From positions 13,818,311-13,882,310 of the forward strand of contig NC_060904.1 of the NCBI RefSeq assembly GCF_014805685.1: a stretch of 64,000 nucleotides of DNA, in the 5' to 3' direction. Below, one piece after another: positions 1 to 11,056 of the stretch. Within the stretch, counting starts at the first letter, position 1, and each line of letters starts with the position of its first letter. Source of the stretch: Silurus meridionalis. Its lineage: Eukaryota; Chordata; Actinopteri; Siluriformes; Siluridae. A program made the position numbers and the translations under genes. The notes below the pieces were generated by a model. It was not told the origin of the DNA, did no database searches, and saw nothing but the letters and a program-made list of their open reading frames with translations.

Positions 1-34
1 TTCAGCTCCTCGACCCCTTTCCCTCTTTCGCAAG

Positions 35-35
<1 letters not shown>

Positions 36-78
<43 letters not shown>
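36..78. repeat. (TG)n microsatellite
   Basis: About 21 uninterrupted TG units. Confidence 0.98.
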
Positions 79-80
<2 letters not shown>

Positions 81-224
81 CCTTTCCTCCCTGACAACCA
101 GTTCGAGCTTCAGTGATCCCCCTTTTTGATACATTTCCTGATGCTTATCGACAGCTTTAGCATATTGAGACATATCAAGCCACCCCTATCCCCCTCACCC
201 CACTGCCCCTCCTTCCCATCTTCA

Positions 225-640
225 AATTTACCTTCCTGCGTTTTCAGAAAAGACCCGGGCCGCGATACGATCGCAACCCCGTGTCCTAATTTAAAGTGGC
301 GCACTCCAGCACCGCGCAGCGTGGCACGTCTGCTGGAGATCGCCACACTCATTCTTTTCATGTAAGCGCAGATCCTGTGCACTACAAAGGGAGCGTTAAT
401 GAAAAAAAATCACAGCGATTTTTTTCTCTCTCTCCCCCTCTCACAGCGGTTCTCGTTCAGGAAGAAAGCGCGCTCTCGGAGGGGTTTGAACCACAATAAT
501 TACTCGATTAAGTGGAGCATGTGGCTGTAGAACAAACAGAAGCGAACTCCGGGGACGTGTGCGCTTGCGAGAGACCTTTGACCTCGTTTCATTTGTGAGA
601 GAAAATGTTCAGACGAAGCGAAGAGTGATTACTGTGAAAA
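225..640. other. CpG-containing repeat-poor block, candidate regulatory DNA
   Basis: This block has more CpG than its surroundings, lacks simple repeats and contains short AT-rich motifs such as CCTAATTTAAAG. No convincing coding frame or splice structure was found. It could be a conserved element or part of an alternative promoter. Confidence 0.25.
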
Positions 641-699
641 GGGGAAAAGATGATGCACATATACTGTGCTTTAATCGGATTGTAGAAGTGACCTCTGTG

Positions 700-1305
700 C
701 GTTAGTGAGCGTGAAGGAGGTGTGGTCTCTATACTGTATTTGATGAAGGAGGTGTGGCTTCTGTATTTTAGTTGATGGAGGGTGTGTGGCTTCTGTACTT
801 TTTTAATAAAGGAGGTATGGTTTCTTTACTTTAGTTGATAAAGGAGGTGTGGCTTTTGTACTTTAATTAATAAAGGAGGTGTGGCCTCTGTTCTTTAGTC
901 AGAGCAAAGGAGGTGTGGTGTCTGTCTTTCAGTCAGAGTGAAGGAGGTGTGGCCTCTGTCCTTCAGTCAGAGCGAAGGAGGTGTGGCCTCTGTCCTTCTG
1001 TCAGAGCGAAGGAGGTGTGGCCTCTGTCCTTCAGTCAGAGCGAAGGAGGTGTGGCCTCTGTCTTTCAATCAGAGCGAAGAAGGTGTGGCCTCTGTCCTTC
1101 TGTCAGAGTGAAGGAGGTGTGGCCTCTGTCCTTCAGTCAGTGTTAAGGAGGTGTGGCCTCTGTCCCTTAGTCAGAGTAAAGGAGGTGTGTCCTCTGTCCT
1201 TTGGTCAGGTTAAAGAGGCCTTTGTGAAGTGCAGTAAAGTAGGTGTGGCTGCTGCACCTCCAGGTTGTTAGTCAGTTAGAACGTGTGGCCTCTGTTCTTT
1301 AGTAA
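700..1305 (+). repeat. 34-bp minisatellite, about 15-17 units
   Basis: Tandem units of about 34 bp share the core AAGGAGGTGTGGCCTCTGTC followed by an ending close to CTTCAGTCAGAGCG. The central units (about 905-1180) are nearly identical, while those at both ends are diverged, with AT-rich unit ends (TTTAGTTGATAAAGG) on the 5' side. The unit is not a multiple of three, so the open frames across it cycle through the repeat and are not genes. Confidence 0.95.
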
Positions 1306-1345
1306 TGAATCTTTCGCTGCTGGAAATCTATTATTGGGTGAACAC

Positions 1346-1346
1346 A

Positions 1347-1389
<43 letters not shown>
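1346..1389. repeat. (CA)n microsatellite
   Basis: About 21 CA units. Confidence 0.97.
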
Positions 1390-1394
<5 letters not shown>

Positions 1395-1644
1395 AACACA
1401 GTGGCCATTTAAGTGAGTTGCTGAAAATGTGCAATACAAAAGATATAGTTTGTCTTTCGGGGCAGAAACATTATATATTCAAATGCACTATGATCGTTTT
1501 TTCTTCCATTTTGCCTTAATGCAGCTCAGGTAGCCGTAATTCCATCAGAGCAGGACTGCTGCAAAACAGTAATATGCAAATAGAGAAATGTGCAGCTACA
1601 AGCTAAACTAGAAATCATTTAGATTTAGAGAAATAATATTGCAC

Positions 1645-1666
1645 ATGTGTGTGTGTGTGTGTGTGT
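1645..1666. repeat. (TG)n microsatellite followed by a G-run
   Basis: About ten TG units, then a G-rich stretch to about 1683. Confidence 0.95.
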
Positions 1667-2012
1667 TTTGGGGGGGGTGGGGGATGGAATTAATCACACA
1701 GAAAAGTGTCTGCTTTCAGATTGCAGCGCTGTATTACCCAAAGGCATGCTATGTAAATGGAAAAATCAACATTGTACCTTGTGATAAGGTGAACAAATTA
1801 ATAAAAGTATTTTCTCCACCCAGTCAAACCCCCCCACCAATCCTTCCCCCGCCAGTCGCCGCACCAACGCCGGCGTGAAAGTCAGGAGGCAGAGAACAAG
1901 CAACTTTCCCTCAGACACATTGTTCCGGCACCGAGAGTATCGAAGCCAGGTTCAAAGCTGGATATTTTAATGCGTATGAGCTGCTCGTGCACACATTACA
2001 GTCAGCTAGTTT

Positions 2013-2014
<2 letters not shown>

Positions 2015-2074
<60 letters not shown>
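2015..2074. repeat. (GT)30 microsatellite
   Basis: Thirty uninterrupted GT units, followed by a T-run at 2091-2109. Confidence 0.98.
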
Positions 2075-2077
<3 letters not shown>

Positions 2078-2185
2078 AAATAATCTTTGATTTTTTTTTT
2101 TTTTTTTTTACAAAAACAATATCTTTACTAAATGTGGATTATGAAAGAGGAACCTAAATTACACTCTCACATGCCTTCACAAACA

Positions 2186-2230
2186 CACACGTACACGAAC
2201 ACGTACACGTACACGTACACGTACACGTAT
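2186..2230. repeat. ACGTAC hexamer tandem repeat
   Basis: The hexamer ACGTAC is repeated about five times after imperfect units. It is followed at 2280-2320 by short ACT and AAT triplet runs. Confidence 0.85.
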
Positions 2231-2572
2231 ATGTATTTTCTGGTCTTAATGGTAACATCACAAGTTGCATTATTACTATTAATACTACTACTACTACTAC
2301 TAATAATAATAATAAAAATAACATTTGTATTATTTATTTATTAATACATTTATTTATTCATTTATTTAATTAATTTATAAAAAATCTGTTTTTGGGTCAA
2401 CCTCAAAAAAGAATACAAACGAACCCACAAGAACCTACCAGACGTTCCACTTGAAATGTTTTAGCTATAAACAGCTAAAAACGTAAGTATGATTAATAAT
2501 ATAATATTTGGGAATTACACGAAATCTAGGAGGACATTAGTGTGCGTCTGCGGTGTGTCTGCGGTGCGCAGG

Positions 2573-2600
2573 CGTGTGTGTGTGTGTGTGTGTGTGTGTG
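2573..2600. repeat. (GT)n microsatellite
   Basis: About 14 GT units. Confidence 0.95.
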
Positions 2601-2770
2601 TCATCCTGAGTCACCAGCTGAAGGCAGGATGAGAAGAACCACACGACGTGGCACTGCTGCAGTTGCAATTCTGTTGTGCCGAATATCATTTAAAATGCTT
2701 AGTTATTTATTTTATTAGTTTAGTAATTGCGGTGAAACCTTCCATGATACACTGTATACTGGCTTGTGAT

Positions 2771-3200
2771 TGGTATGTGCTTTTTGAACATCCTATTCCA
2801 CCTTTAGTCATCACTTTGTTATTATAATAACCTCCACTCTTCTGGGAAGATGTTCCAATAGATTTTGTGGAGATTTTGTGCTCCTTCAGCTACAAGGGTG
2901 TTAGGTAGTGATGTAGGTGAGGTGAGGAGACCTGGGGTGCAGTCAGGGTTCACATTCATCCCAAAGCTCTTCAATAGGGTTGAGAGCTCTATAGCAGGCC
3001 ACTGGAGATCTTCCACACCAACCTAAGTATATCTTCATGGAGCCGGCTTTGTGCACAGGGGCATCGGCATGCTGGAACAGGTTTGGATCTCCTAGTTGAA
3101 GAAAAGGGAAAATCTTGTGCTCCAACATCAAAAAGAAATTGGTCCAGCTTTGTGGAACAGTTTGAGGGAGTCCCAATACTTTTGAAGCTTTGTGTATAAG
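2771..3200 (-). mobile_element. Tc1-derived short element (family B), copy 1
   Basis: On the minus strand this copy encodes remnants of a Tc1-like transposase C-terminus: a QHADAPVHK motif (from FQHDNAPVHK) and NPIEELWDE (from the NPIEHLWDE region around the last catalytic acidic residue). It is broken by frameshifts. It lies about 115 bp before exon 2 of zfpm2. At least ten related copies occur in the window. Confidence 0.85.
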
Positions 3201-3297
3201 CGAATGTTAGGAAGAATTTTGAATGTTTTTAAAAATGAAAATCCTTTTAATAGATTCAGATTCAGTTCTAACTTTGATTCGGGATTTGACTGATTTC

Positions 3298-3316
3298 TGT
3301 GTGTGTGTGTGTTTAG
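3298..3316 (+). promoter_or_regulatory. zfpm2: TG-repeat 3' splice site of exon 2
   Basis: The acceptor of exon 2 is a (TG)7 tract followed directly by TTTAG instead of an ordinary polypyrimidine tract. UG repeats in RNA are known TDP-43 and CELF binding sites, and a comparable TG/T tract controls exon 9 inclusion in human CFTR. Regulation here is inference. Confidence 0.75.
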
Positions 3317-3475
3317 GTCCATTCGACGATGGTCTGGAGGAGGAAGAGGAGGAATGCGTGTCCGAGGGGAACGAGCTCCCGGCTAAAGAGGAGTTCTCAG
3401 CTGAGGAGAACTTTACAGCAGACTTCGAGGCGGAGAACCTCGGCTGCGAGGACATGGAGTACTTCTGCGCTAAAG
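3317..3475 (+). CDS. zfpm2: zfpm2 (FOG2) exon 2, acidic N-terminal segment
   Basis: This is an internal coding exon of the GATA cofactor FOG2, a nuclear multi-zinc-finger protein that binds the N-terminal finger of GATA4/5/6 and represses or co-activates their targets in heart, gonad and diaphragm development. The exon is 159 nt. It starts in phase 1: the two bases GT complete an Arg codon begun in exon 1, and the next codon is Pro. It ends in phase 1 on the first base of a Gly codon. About 20 of 53 residues are acidic, including a run of six Glu followed by Cys, and it closes with the motif EDMEYFC. These features match exon 2 of vertebrate ZFPM2 in length, phase and order. In tetrapods it covers roughly residues 14-66. 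The acceptor is a (TG)7TTTAG tract and the donor is AAAG/gtcaga. It encodes no zinc finger. The NuRD-binding N-terminus is in exon 1, outside the window. ZFPM1 is a less likely identity because its corresponding region is Pro-rich. Confidence 0.93.
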
Positions 3476-4608
3476 GTCAGAAAAAAGAATCATATGTGCT
3501 AAGTCACAGTAAAGATGGCGCATTCGATCTTTTTTATGGAACGCCGGTTACAGAGCATGATAGAGGGAAAGATTGTCCTAAAGATGCAAAACGAGGGGGA
3601 AACTAACCGATCAATTTGATTCATTTTTTGTTTTTGTTTTTTCAGGATAATCGCCACACTGTCCATACTATCACTTTTTTTATATTTACATTTTTATTGC
3701 TTTTTGCTGTTCACTTTGACATTACAAAAGATAAATCTCCCAAAAAATTCTCCACAAGTCATCATGTGATTGTCTGATTTACCTACTGCCTTTTAGTCTT
3801 CAGTTTGTAATGGCAGATTTTCCGGTTTTGGTAATTCAATGAATGTTGGCAGCCATTTACAAAAACCAAATATGAAAATCATCCACAGTTTTAAAGCGAT
3901 ATTTTAAACATGAATATTACTTATTATTGTAATCTTTGTGCTGCTACAGTAGCTATGAGGTTAGCAGTTAGCGTTCAGCTGGTATGCTCAGGTATCATCA
4001 TATTCTAGCTGGCATTGGAAAAATGTTTTAATGATACAAGTAAAACAATAATATGCTACTTTGGTAATAAAATATTACCTTTTTTTGCGAATTTTTACTT
4101 GCATATGTGAAGAAATGTTTCCGTTTAAACCTGGAAAGATATCAGGGATGGAAAATGAAACCGTAAGATTAAATGGAAACCGATTATGTTTTCTCTTTGC
4201 TGTCAGTTATACTACTTTGTAATATAAAAGTAAGAGAACAATGAAAAAATAAACATAATATAATAATATATATATAGATATAGATATAGATACATACAAA
4301 TTTCTTAATTAATTAATTATAAATTACTTTTATATAAATTATTATTATTAGTAGTAGTAGTAGTAGTATTATGGTTACCATGAGTTCAAAACTTAAAATA
4401 AAAATTGTAATAAAATTATGGTCAATAAATAAAATTAATTAATTAATTAATAAATTAATAAATAAATGTATTTTTATCAATATATATTTATTGGGCCTTA
4501 TTGTACTTATATATTTATATAATATCATTTATTTAATTTAATATTTAATATATAATATGTAATACTCTAAAATAATCGTTAAAATCTTTTGTTGTCTTTT
4601 TCTTTTTG

Positions 4609-4611
<3 letters not shown>

Positions 4612-4690
<79 letters not shown>
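4612..4690. repeat. (TA)n microsatellite
   Basis: About 39 TA units in an AT-rich neighbourhood. Confidence 0.98.
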
Positions 4691-4692
<2 letters not shown>

Positions 4693-5649
4693 TTAAGATA
4701 CTTTTCCGTTTTTCAGTGTTCCTTGACGTTGTGTTCGAAAATTAGGCAGACTGATCAGACAACATTTGTAAAGAATTGTTTTGCTGGACGATTGTTAGCA
4801 AGCCAACGGATTGCCGAGTGGAACAACAGAAAAAAAAAAGCGTTTACCTTCTTGTTCCTTTCAAGTTTGAAAGAGTGGGAGTATCACATACTGTCTGTCC
4901 CCTGTCAATCACAGTGATTCCAGCCAATCACGGGTGCCTGTAAGCTTGTGTATGTAGAAGATGGTGGATAGCACTTACATTATGCTGTGTACTGCAGCAT
5001 GAGAAGATGGTTTATTTCAGGTGTAGGATGGTCTTGATGGCCTACACCACCCCAGGCAGGTGTCAGATGATAGGGGAGACCTAGCGTATATATCGATCTT
5101 TAGTGTATATATCAATCCTTAAAATATGTCAATAAAGATATATTTTGTCATCTTGTCCACTTTTAGTGAATGGGAAACCCATTCCATTCATCGCTTGCTT
5201 TACTGTATGTGAGTAAAGGACACTAGTCAAGGCCACTTCTCTCCAGGGTCGGATCATTTCTTTTTTTGGCTGGTTTGAAACGACTATTGGACCAAAGTCT
5301 GGGCGTACACACTTCTAACAGAGCCTCTCTGTCCAAGTGTGTAGCCACAGGGCTCGATATCTGATCTCTGTATCTGAGGACAGTCAAAGAGCTGGCTAAC
5401 TCTCACATTATTCTGTAGCCAGCTTCTACCCAGACACTGGGGGTATCTTAAGGATGTTGCTAAATATCCATCAAATGCATCACAGCTATTGCAAAAAAAA
5501 AAAAAAACTAAGCCACCCAAACCAGTTCACTTGTTCTTTGAACTCTGTTTCAATTAATCCTTTTCTTTCGATTTCTTTCATTTTTTCGGTCACATCACCC
5601 CACTGGAGGGGTTTGCTTGAAGTTCCAGAGCTGTCAACCAGACATCGCC

Positions 5650-5668
5650 ATACACACACACACACACA
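5650..5668. repeat. short (AC)n microsatellite
   Basis: About nine AC units. Confidence 0.9.
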
Positions 5669-5907
5669 TCTACTCTCACCCCAGGTGTACCCGACTTCAC
5701 TCACCACCCATCACCAGGAATTTGACTTTTTAATCAGAAGCTCGTACTTTGAATCAGCCCTGGCCTTCAAAAGAACGAGTGTTTTTTGCATTACGCTTCT
5801 GTCACGCTGTTTTAAAAAAAAACATTGTGCCTAGTGGGATTTTTACACAGGGCATTTTTATTTTTAAACACTTTCATGTTTTTTTTTCTTCTTTTTTTTC
5901 CTGTTAG

Positions 5908-5964
5908 CTATGCACACTAATAATCATTTCCTTTTGTTGTCCAAAAAGAAAGAAAACATCGCAG
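5908..5964 (+). other. candidate 57-nt cassette exon in intron 2
   Basis: A long pyrimidine tract (about 5876-5902) leads to CCTGTTAG, and 57 nt later there is a full-consensus donor, GCAG/GTAAGT. The 57-nt interval fits phase 1 at both ends. Read in the zfpm2 frame it is open and would add 19 residues (Ala-Met-His at the start, a Ser-Lys-Lys-Lys-Glu core, Ile-Ala at the end) between exons 2 and 3. I know of no such exon in tetrapod ZFPM2. It could be a lineage-specific alternative exon or a chance pseudo-exon. Confidence 0.3.
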
Positions 5965-6344
5965 GTAAGTGCATTCACAGTGATGACATTTTGCATTGTT
6001 ATAATTCCAAGGTTAAAAAAGGTTTAATGTTTTTCCTTGCACCTGGAACCGAAAAGTCAAAGAAATTCGGCAAGAAATGTGACATTAAAAAAGCGTCGCA
6101 CATACGGGGTATAAAGCGAGTCTAATTAACAAATAATTAACACAAAAAAGAGTTAACTGTTGCTTAGTGACTATGACAAACCTGTGGTGGATCAAAATAA
6201 AATTCGTAGTTTACCTACAAGGAGTGTTGCAGCAAAGGCCAATGTTTTTTTTGGTTTTCCAGAAAAGAACAACGCTGAAGTGCACTAGACCAAAAAATCT
6301 CAGGATTTCGCACTTTGGTAGTATCTCCTTATCTGTGTGGCAGA

Positions 6345-6432
6345 AGTATCAGGACGCTCGAATTTTCCGGCCAAATGTGGTCTTTCCCAAACTGTTGCCA
6401 CAAAAGATTTTCCTTCACTTGAATTAGACATT
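6345..6432 (+). mobile_element. Tc1-derived family B fragment
   Basis: It matches the 5' part of the family (TTTTCCGGCCAAATGTGGTC, then the CCCAAACTGTTGCCAC stretch) and stops at the 'cttcacttgaattag' segment. It is immediately followed by a second, longer copy. Confidence 0.7.
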
Positions 6433-6449
6433 TAAAAATAAATAAATAC

Positions 6450-6915
6450 TCTATATGGACAAAAGTATCTGACTTTTCCAGCACTATGTGGTTCTTTCCC
6501 AAACTCTTATCACATAGATGGAGGCACACAACTGTATAGGTTGTGTTTGGATGTGGGAGCATTAGATCTTCCCTTCACTTGACTTAGGAGACCCAAATCT
6601 GTTCCAGCATGACGATACTCCTATGCACAAAGCCAACTCTATGAAGATATAATTTACGTGGGTTGGAGTGGAAGATCTCGAGTGCCTTGCTATAGAACTC
6701 TGACCTCGACCCTATTTAAGAGCTTTGGGATGAATCGGAATGCCGACTCTACCTGAGTTTACTAACACATATTTCCACAAGCAGACTCCAAAATCTAGAG
6801 GAATATCTTCTCAGAAGCGTGGAGGCTACTGTAAAAGAAAATGGAGGATAAATGAGGAATGGGAAATGTAAGAACAATGCTCATTGTATGAACCTTTGAC
6901 CAAAAGTTTGTCACA
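6450..6915 (+). mobile_element. Tc1-derived family B, copy 2
   Basis: It starts with the family terminus TATATGGACAAAAGTATC and carries the degraded transposase C-terminal region on the plus strand (TTCCAGCATGACGATACTCC, then the GATGAATCGGAATGCCGACT stretch). It ends near 'accaaaagtttgtc'. Frames are broken. Confidence 0.85.
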
Positions 6916-8544
6916 TTATTAGCCAGGATTAGCCAAGGTGATTTCTGGGTTGAAGGGATATTAGACTTTCTCTGACATTTGCCAATTATACCAGCTTACG
7001 TATGTAGAAAAGGGCGGACAGCAGTTGGAAAGATATCTTTGGTTGACTTCACTAGTCTCAGGGGATGCATGAGGTAGCTTGGTGGTTGACATCTGATGGG
7101 GGGGTATGGTAATCAGGCAAATTGGGCAAAAAAAATGGGGAAAATAGCCAATAAAACCCTCCAAACAAATAAAACAAGCAGACGACTATGACTATAACAT
7201 ATGACTTAATATCCAACTCTTTACAGTGGACTTGCTGAAGTGGGTAGTGTCGTATTGAACACTGCAAAGGGCACGGTTTCATGACTGATGAAAGTTAGGG
7301 GTAAAAAAATTCCATTCTTGCATTTACTGTAAGTAGCAAAAACTCACATGATGCCTTTTTTATTTATTTTTAATTTTTTCATTAATTTTTTTACTGGCTT
7401 CAGAGTGTGTCAAATTAGCGTTTGATAGCTATATTCTTTTGCAAGAGGTTTAGCAAAAATCTGTGCGCAAACTCAGACCATCACTAGCCTGAAGTATTCC
7501 TTTTACAGATACTTAAGTAATCTTGGTCTTGTCATAGTCCAGCTACGTACGTCAGATTTTCCAGTACTCTTCCCATTTTCTCTAATCCGCCCCCACCACC
7601 GTAATATTCCTCCTTAAATGTGTAGCAAGAAGTGCATGCTCATCAGGTGTAGCTATTATTTTCCTTTTCTTGATCCTCTTCCCTATTAGATCTCTTTTAA
7701 AGTCATTTGAGTTGAAATGGCTTAAATGTACCCTACTTATGCCAGAGCGGCGAGAATAGAAAAAAAAAAAAAGGCAACAGGATTCCTGCATTAAACGCTT
7801 TCCGCGTGTTATTCCTCCCTCAACGAAGACAGAAGAAGGGCCCTCTTGATTAAGTGAACCCTCTCCAAAGTGACGGCATGGTGTAATTAGTGTTGAATTG
7901 AACGTCTCCTTTCAATAGGAGCCACTCTTCCCTGCGCCTTTATCAGTCCCCCTGACTGTAGAGGAGAATAAGGTCTCCAGCGAGCAAGCTTCCGCCGAGC
8001 TCTTAACAGAAGGAACTGAGAATCTTCGTCGCCTCAAAATGGACTTGTCACGGGCAAAACCCAAAGCTTCCATCAAAAGTTTCAGGCCATAATAGGTCTT
8101 AAAAGCTCGAAACCCAAAGAACGAAGCTGTCATGTTCATTAGCATATATAGCCACGCTCTTATTAACGCCGCAAAGTCGCAAAGCCTCTTACAGTTCTAA
8201 AAGGTCAAGCAACCGAGTGGTTCTAGACGTTCCCTAATGCGTAAAGTGGAAAGGGGTGACCTTAACTTACATCTCTAAAGCACGTCACGTGGCGGGAGGA
8301 AAAAAAAAAACCTGTGACGTTCTTCCTGGCATAACAGTGCCTTATTATTTGAAGCCTGTCATAGTGATTTTATAGTGTATTTATAACATTTGTTTTTAAT
8401 TTATGTACATTGTTTTAATGGTAAGTAAACTTATTCATATTTGATTATAATAATAAATGATAAAACAAATAAACTAATAAATAATATTCTTATGCTATTA
8501 AGTGTTATCACAGTGGAGTTTTTCCATTATTTACAAAAAAAATG

Positions 8545-8546
<2 letters not shown>

Positions 8547-8585
<39 letters not shown>
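8547..8585. repeat. (TC)n microsatellite
   Basis: About 19 TC units. Confidence 0.97.
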
Positions 8586-8587
<2 letters not shown>

Positions 8588-8755
8588 ATCAGTGTAAATG
8601 CTTCTTTATTGTCATGACAATTAATTCTGCACTTCAAGTAGAATTAATTCTATATTTTATTAATTTCATACATTGAATTCTACACTTGTATTGGCATTTA
8701 TATCTATACAACAAAAGGGTCAAATTAATTGTCATGGCAGTAAAGCACTTGAAAT

Positions 8756-8769
8756 TGAGAGAGAGATAA

Positions 8770-8807
<38 letters not shown>

Positions 8808-8808
8808 A
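8756..8808. repeat. interrupted (GA)n microsatellite
   Basis: GA units with two short interruptions. It lies about 200 bp from the (TC)n array at 8547, forming a possible inverted purine/pyrimidine pair. Confidence 0.95.
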
Positions 8809-9280
8809 TGATTTAGAAAAAAGGCAATATTTTCTTTCCCAAATGTGCAGATAACGGAAAAACTGTGATAATGGAAAAACACTGATAATACTTAATAGCG
8901 TAAGAATCGTATTTATTTATTTGTTTGTTTGTTATTTGTTTTATTATTATTATTGTTGTTGTTGATTGACCGTCCTGCCTCCTTTTTCTCTATTGGCTGA
9001 AAAACCTTAATTTAGGTGTTTAAAGGTGTGTTACAAGATTATAATGTCCCATCTCCTTTTCCCATCAGTGAATTTTACTATTTTATACTGAATTATTTTT
9101 TAAATATTTGTTTCATCTTTAAACAAACAATGATGATTTCCCTAAAAAAAAAAAAGAATAGTATTTAGAATAGCTAAGGTGTCTCTGATATCACCATAGA
9201 GACAGCTGAAACGTAACGGCTAAACAGCATACCCTTCTTGTGTAATATACTGTAGCATGGTTTTAATATATTAGAATGAT

Positions 9281-9515
9281 TGAAGAAGATCTTGAGTGGC
9301 CTGCTATAGAGCTCCGGTCTCAACACTACTAAACACCTTTGGGATGAACTGAAACGATGACTGCACCCCAGGCCTCCTCAGATCCCCTACATCACTACCT
9401 GACTTTATTAAAGCCTTGCGGCTGAATGAGCACACATCTCCACAAGCCCACTCCAAGATCTAGTGAAATCTCTTGTGGAACGGGAGGTTCAAGAAACATA
9501 TACAAGTCTTAGACG
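9281..9515 (+). mobile_element. Tc1-derived family B fragment, copy 3
   Basis: Only the 3' half is present: 'gatcttgagtggcctgc' through 'tagtgaaatctcttgtgg'. The coding remnant is inactive. Confidence 0.8.
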
Positions 9516-10766
9516 TTTTATACACGATAACACCTTCTAGAAGTAATTTATCCCAATTTTTTAAATAAGACTGATATGAGCACAATTCTTCTACCTGTTT
9601 TTATCTGCGGTGCAAACCCCCTCTTGGTCTAACTCTGCCCCAAAAATGTCACGATAACGAGTGTAAATCCATCTCACAGAAGTAAAGCTTGCCCATCAGT
9701 CATCCCCGAATTCCGTGCAGCGTTTGTACAAAAGAGAGAGAACTGCCGGAGAGCTCGTTTCCGAGTGACCACTTTAAACTATCTGGAGAGCGTTTCGGCT
9801 CCAGTGGAGCCACTGCGTAGTCATGTACCATGAAATGGTCGAGGGGCTCCAGTCAATGGCTTCACACGTAATGGTATTGAAACAGCATAGTTTGGTGTGA
9901 AATGAAGTCTGTGCCACTGAATAGATTGAGCTGAGCGAAGGGATGTGAATAAACATGAGATGGAGAGCAGGGACCTATCGAGACGGTCATACACAGAAAG
10001 GGGAAATGGAAAAAAGGGACCTCAATCCTCAATACATGACCTTGTCTTTTCTTTGATGATTAACGGAGATCTCTTCAAATACGGACCCGCCTGGGCTCGG
10101 TCGATTTTATGTTTATGGACGCCGAAAGGTGCAACAAGGCAGCAAGTTGGACATGGGAATTTAAAACACCAACCCCTCCCCATCACGTCCTTGTCTATAA
10201 TTTCGAGACACTGTTTTATTTCGTTGGATGTCATCTTTTTTTGTTTTTATAGCAACTGTGAAATTTCACCTTCCTTCTAAAGATGAGTAAAAAAACCACA
10301 GGCAGATAGATTCCTGATCCGTCGGTTTCACGTCTGACTTAAAAGGAATGGCATGCCACATATAACTGAAGGCTCTAAACATAATGGTTGTGTTCAGCTT
10401 TAGACTAAAAACTCTAGAACCTCTTTGGCATGAGGATCAAACCAGACAGTAGACCTGGTGCTCAAGAAGACCCATGTAACTAGATGTCCATGTAACTTTA
10501 CCTGTAATGTTCATTGAAATGCTCATACAGCACTTGGAATGTTTTTTTTTTGTTGTTGTTGTTGTTTGTTTGATTCCTTGGTGTTGTTCTTTCTCTAGTC
10601 CAAATCCAATTTGTTGTATTACGACTACAAATGAGACCAACATGCAACAGCCAATCAGCTTTCTGTAATTGGCACAGATTTTATTTTTCAGCTATGTGGA
10701 GGTGCAAGTTTTGTGGCTTGAACAAAATGAAGTAGGGCTTGGTTCAGGCCAGTTGCTAACAACATA

Positions 10767-10768
<2 letters not shown>

Positions 10769-10829
<61 letters not shown>
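10769..10829. repeat. (TG)30 microsatellite
   Basis: About 30 TG units. Confidence 0.98.
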
Positions 10830-10831
<2 letters not shown>

Positions 10832-10889
10832 TATTGTGATATAGGTCTTAAATGTAATTCCTTATGGTCTTTAAAAAGTCTTGTTGAAA

Positions 10890-11056
10890 CCTGCAGAATT
10901 AATGCACGTGGGAAGCGAAGGCTGGTCCGTGTGGTCCGGTCCAACAGGCGAGCTCCTGTAGCTCAAACTGCTGAAGAAGTTACTGCTGTTAATGCTCAAT
11001 GGGTCACGACTGTTTTGGCAGTATTAGGCAGTTGGTCATAATGTTATGCCTGATAT
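10890..11056 (+). mobile_element. Tc1-derived family C fragment
   Basis: It carries the 3' half of a second Tc1-derived family: the remnant of the transposase helix-turn-helix region (VRSNRRAPVAQTAEEV) followed by the family terminus (TTGGTCATAATGTTATGCCT). The same arrangement is seen at 17812-18338. Confidence 0.8.

Larger units (their letters stand above)
1..3316 (+). other. zfpm2: zfpm2 intron 1 (3' part)
   Basis: This stretch lies upstream of the first recognisable zfpm2 exon and ends in the AG acceptor at 3315-3316. It holds a repeat-poor CpG-containing block (about 225-640), a 34-bp minisatellite (about 700-1305), several (GT)n/(CA)n arrays, AT-rich filler (2240-2520) and a Tc1-derived copy (2771-3200). 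No exon 1 was found: the conserved FOG start (M-S-R-R-K followed by a phase-1 donor) is not visible. The intron assignment rests on exon 2 and on the long introns known for ZFPM2. A distal alternative promoter within the first 600 bases cannot be excluded. Confidence 0.7.

Noticed and set aside
606..629. Possible zfpm2 exon 1 start (ATG followed by Phe-Arg-Arg-Ser)
   Set aside because: It resembles the FOG start only in the two Arg residues, reaches a stop after seven codons and has no phase-1 donor.
913..1271. Two overlapping open frames with repeated peptide units
   Set aside because: They are shadows of the 34-bp minisatellite, which cycles through all frames.
2132..2344. Short open frame with a hydrophobic leucine/isoleucine-rich end
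   Set aside because: Produced by ACGTAC and ACT/AAT simple repeats.
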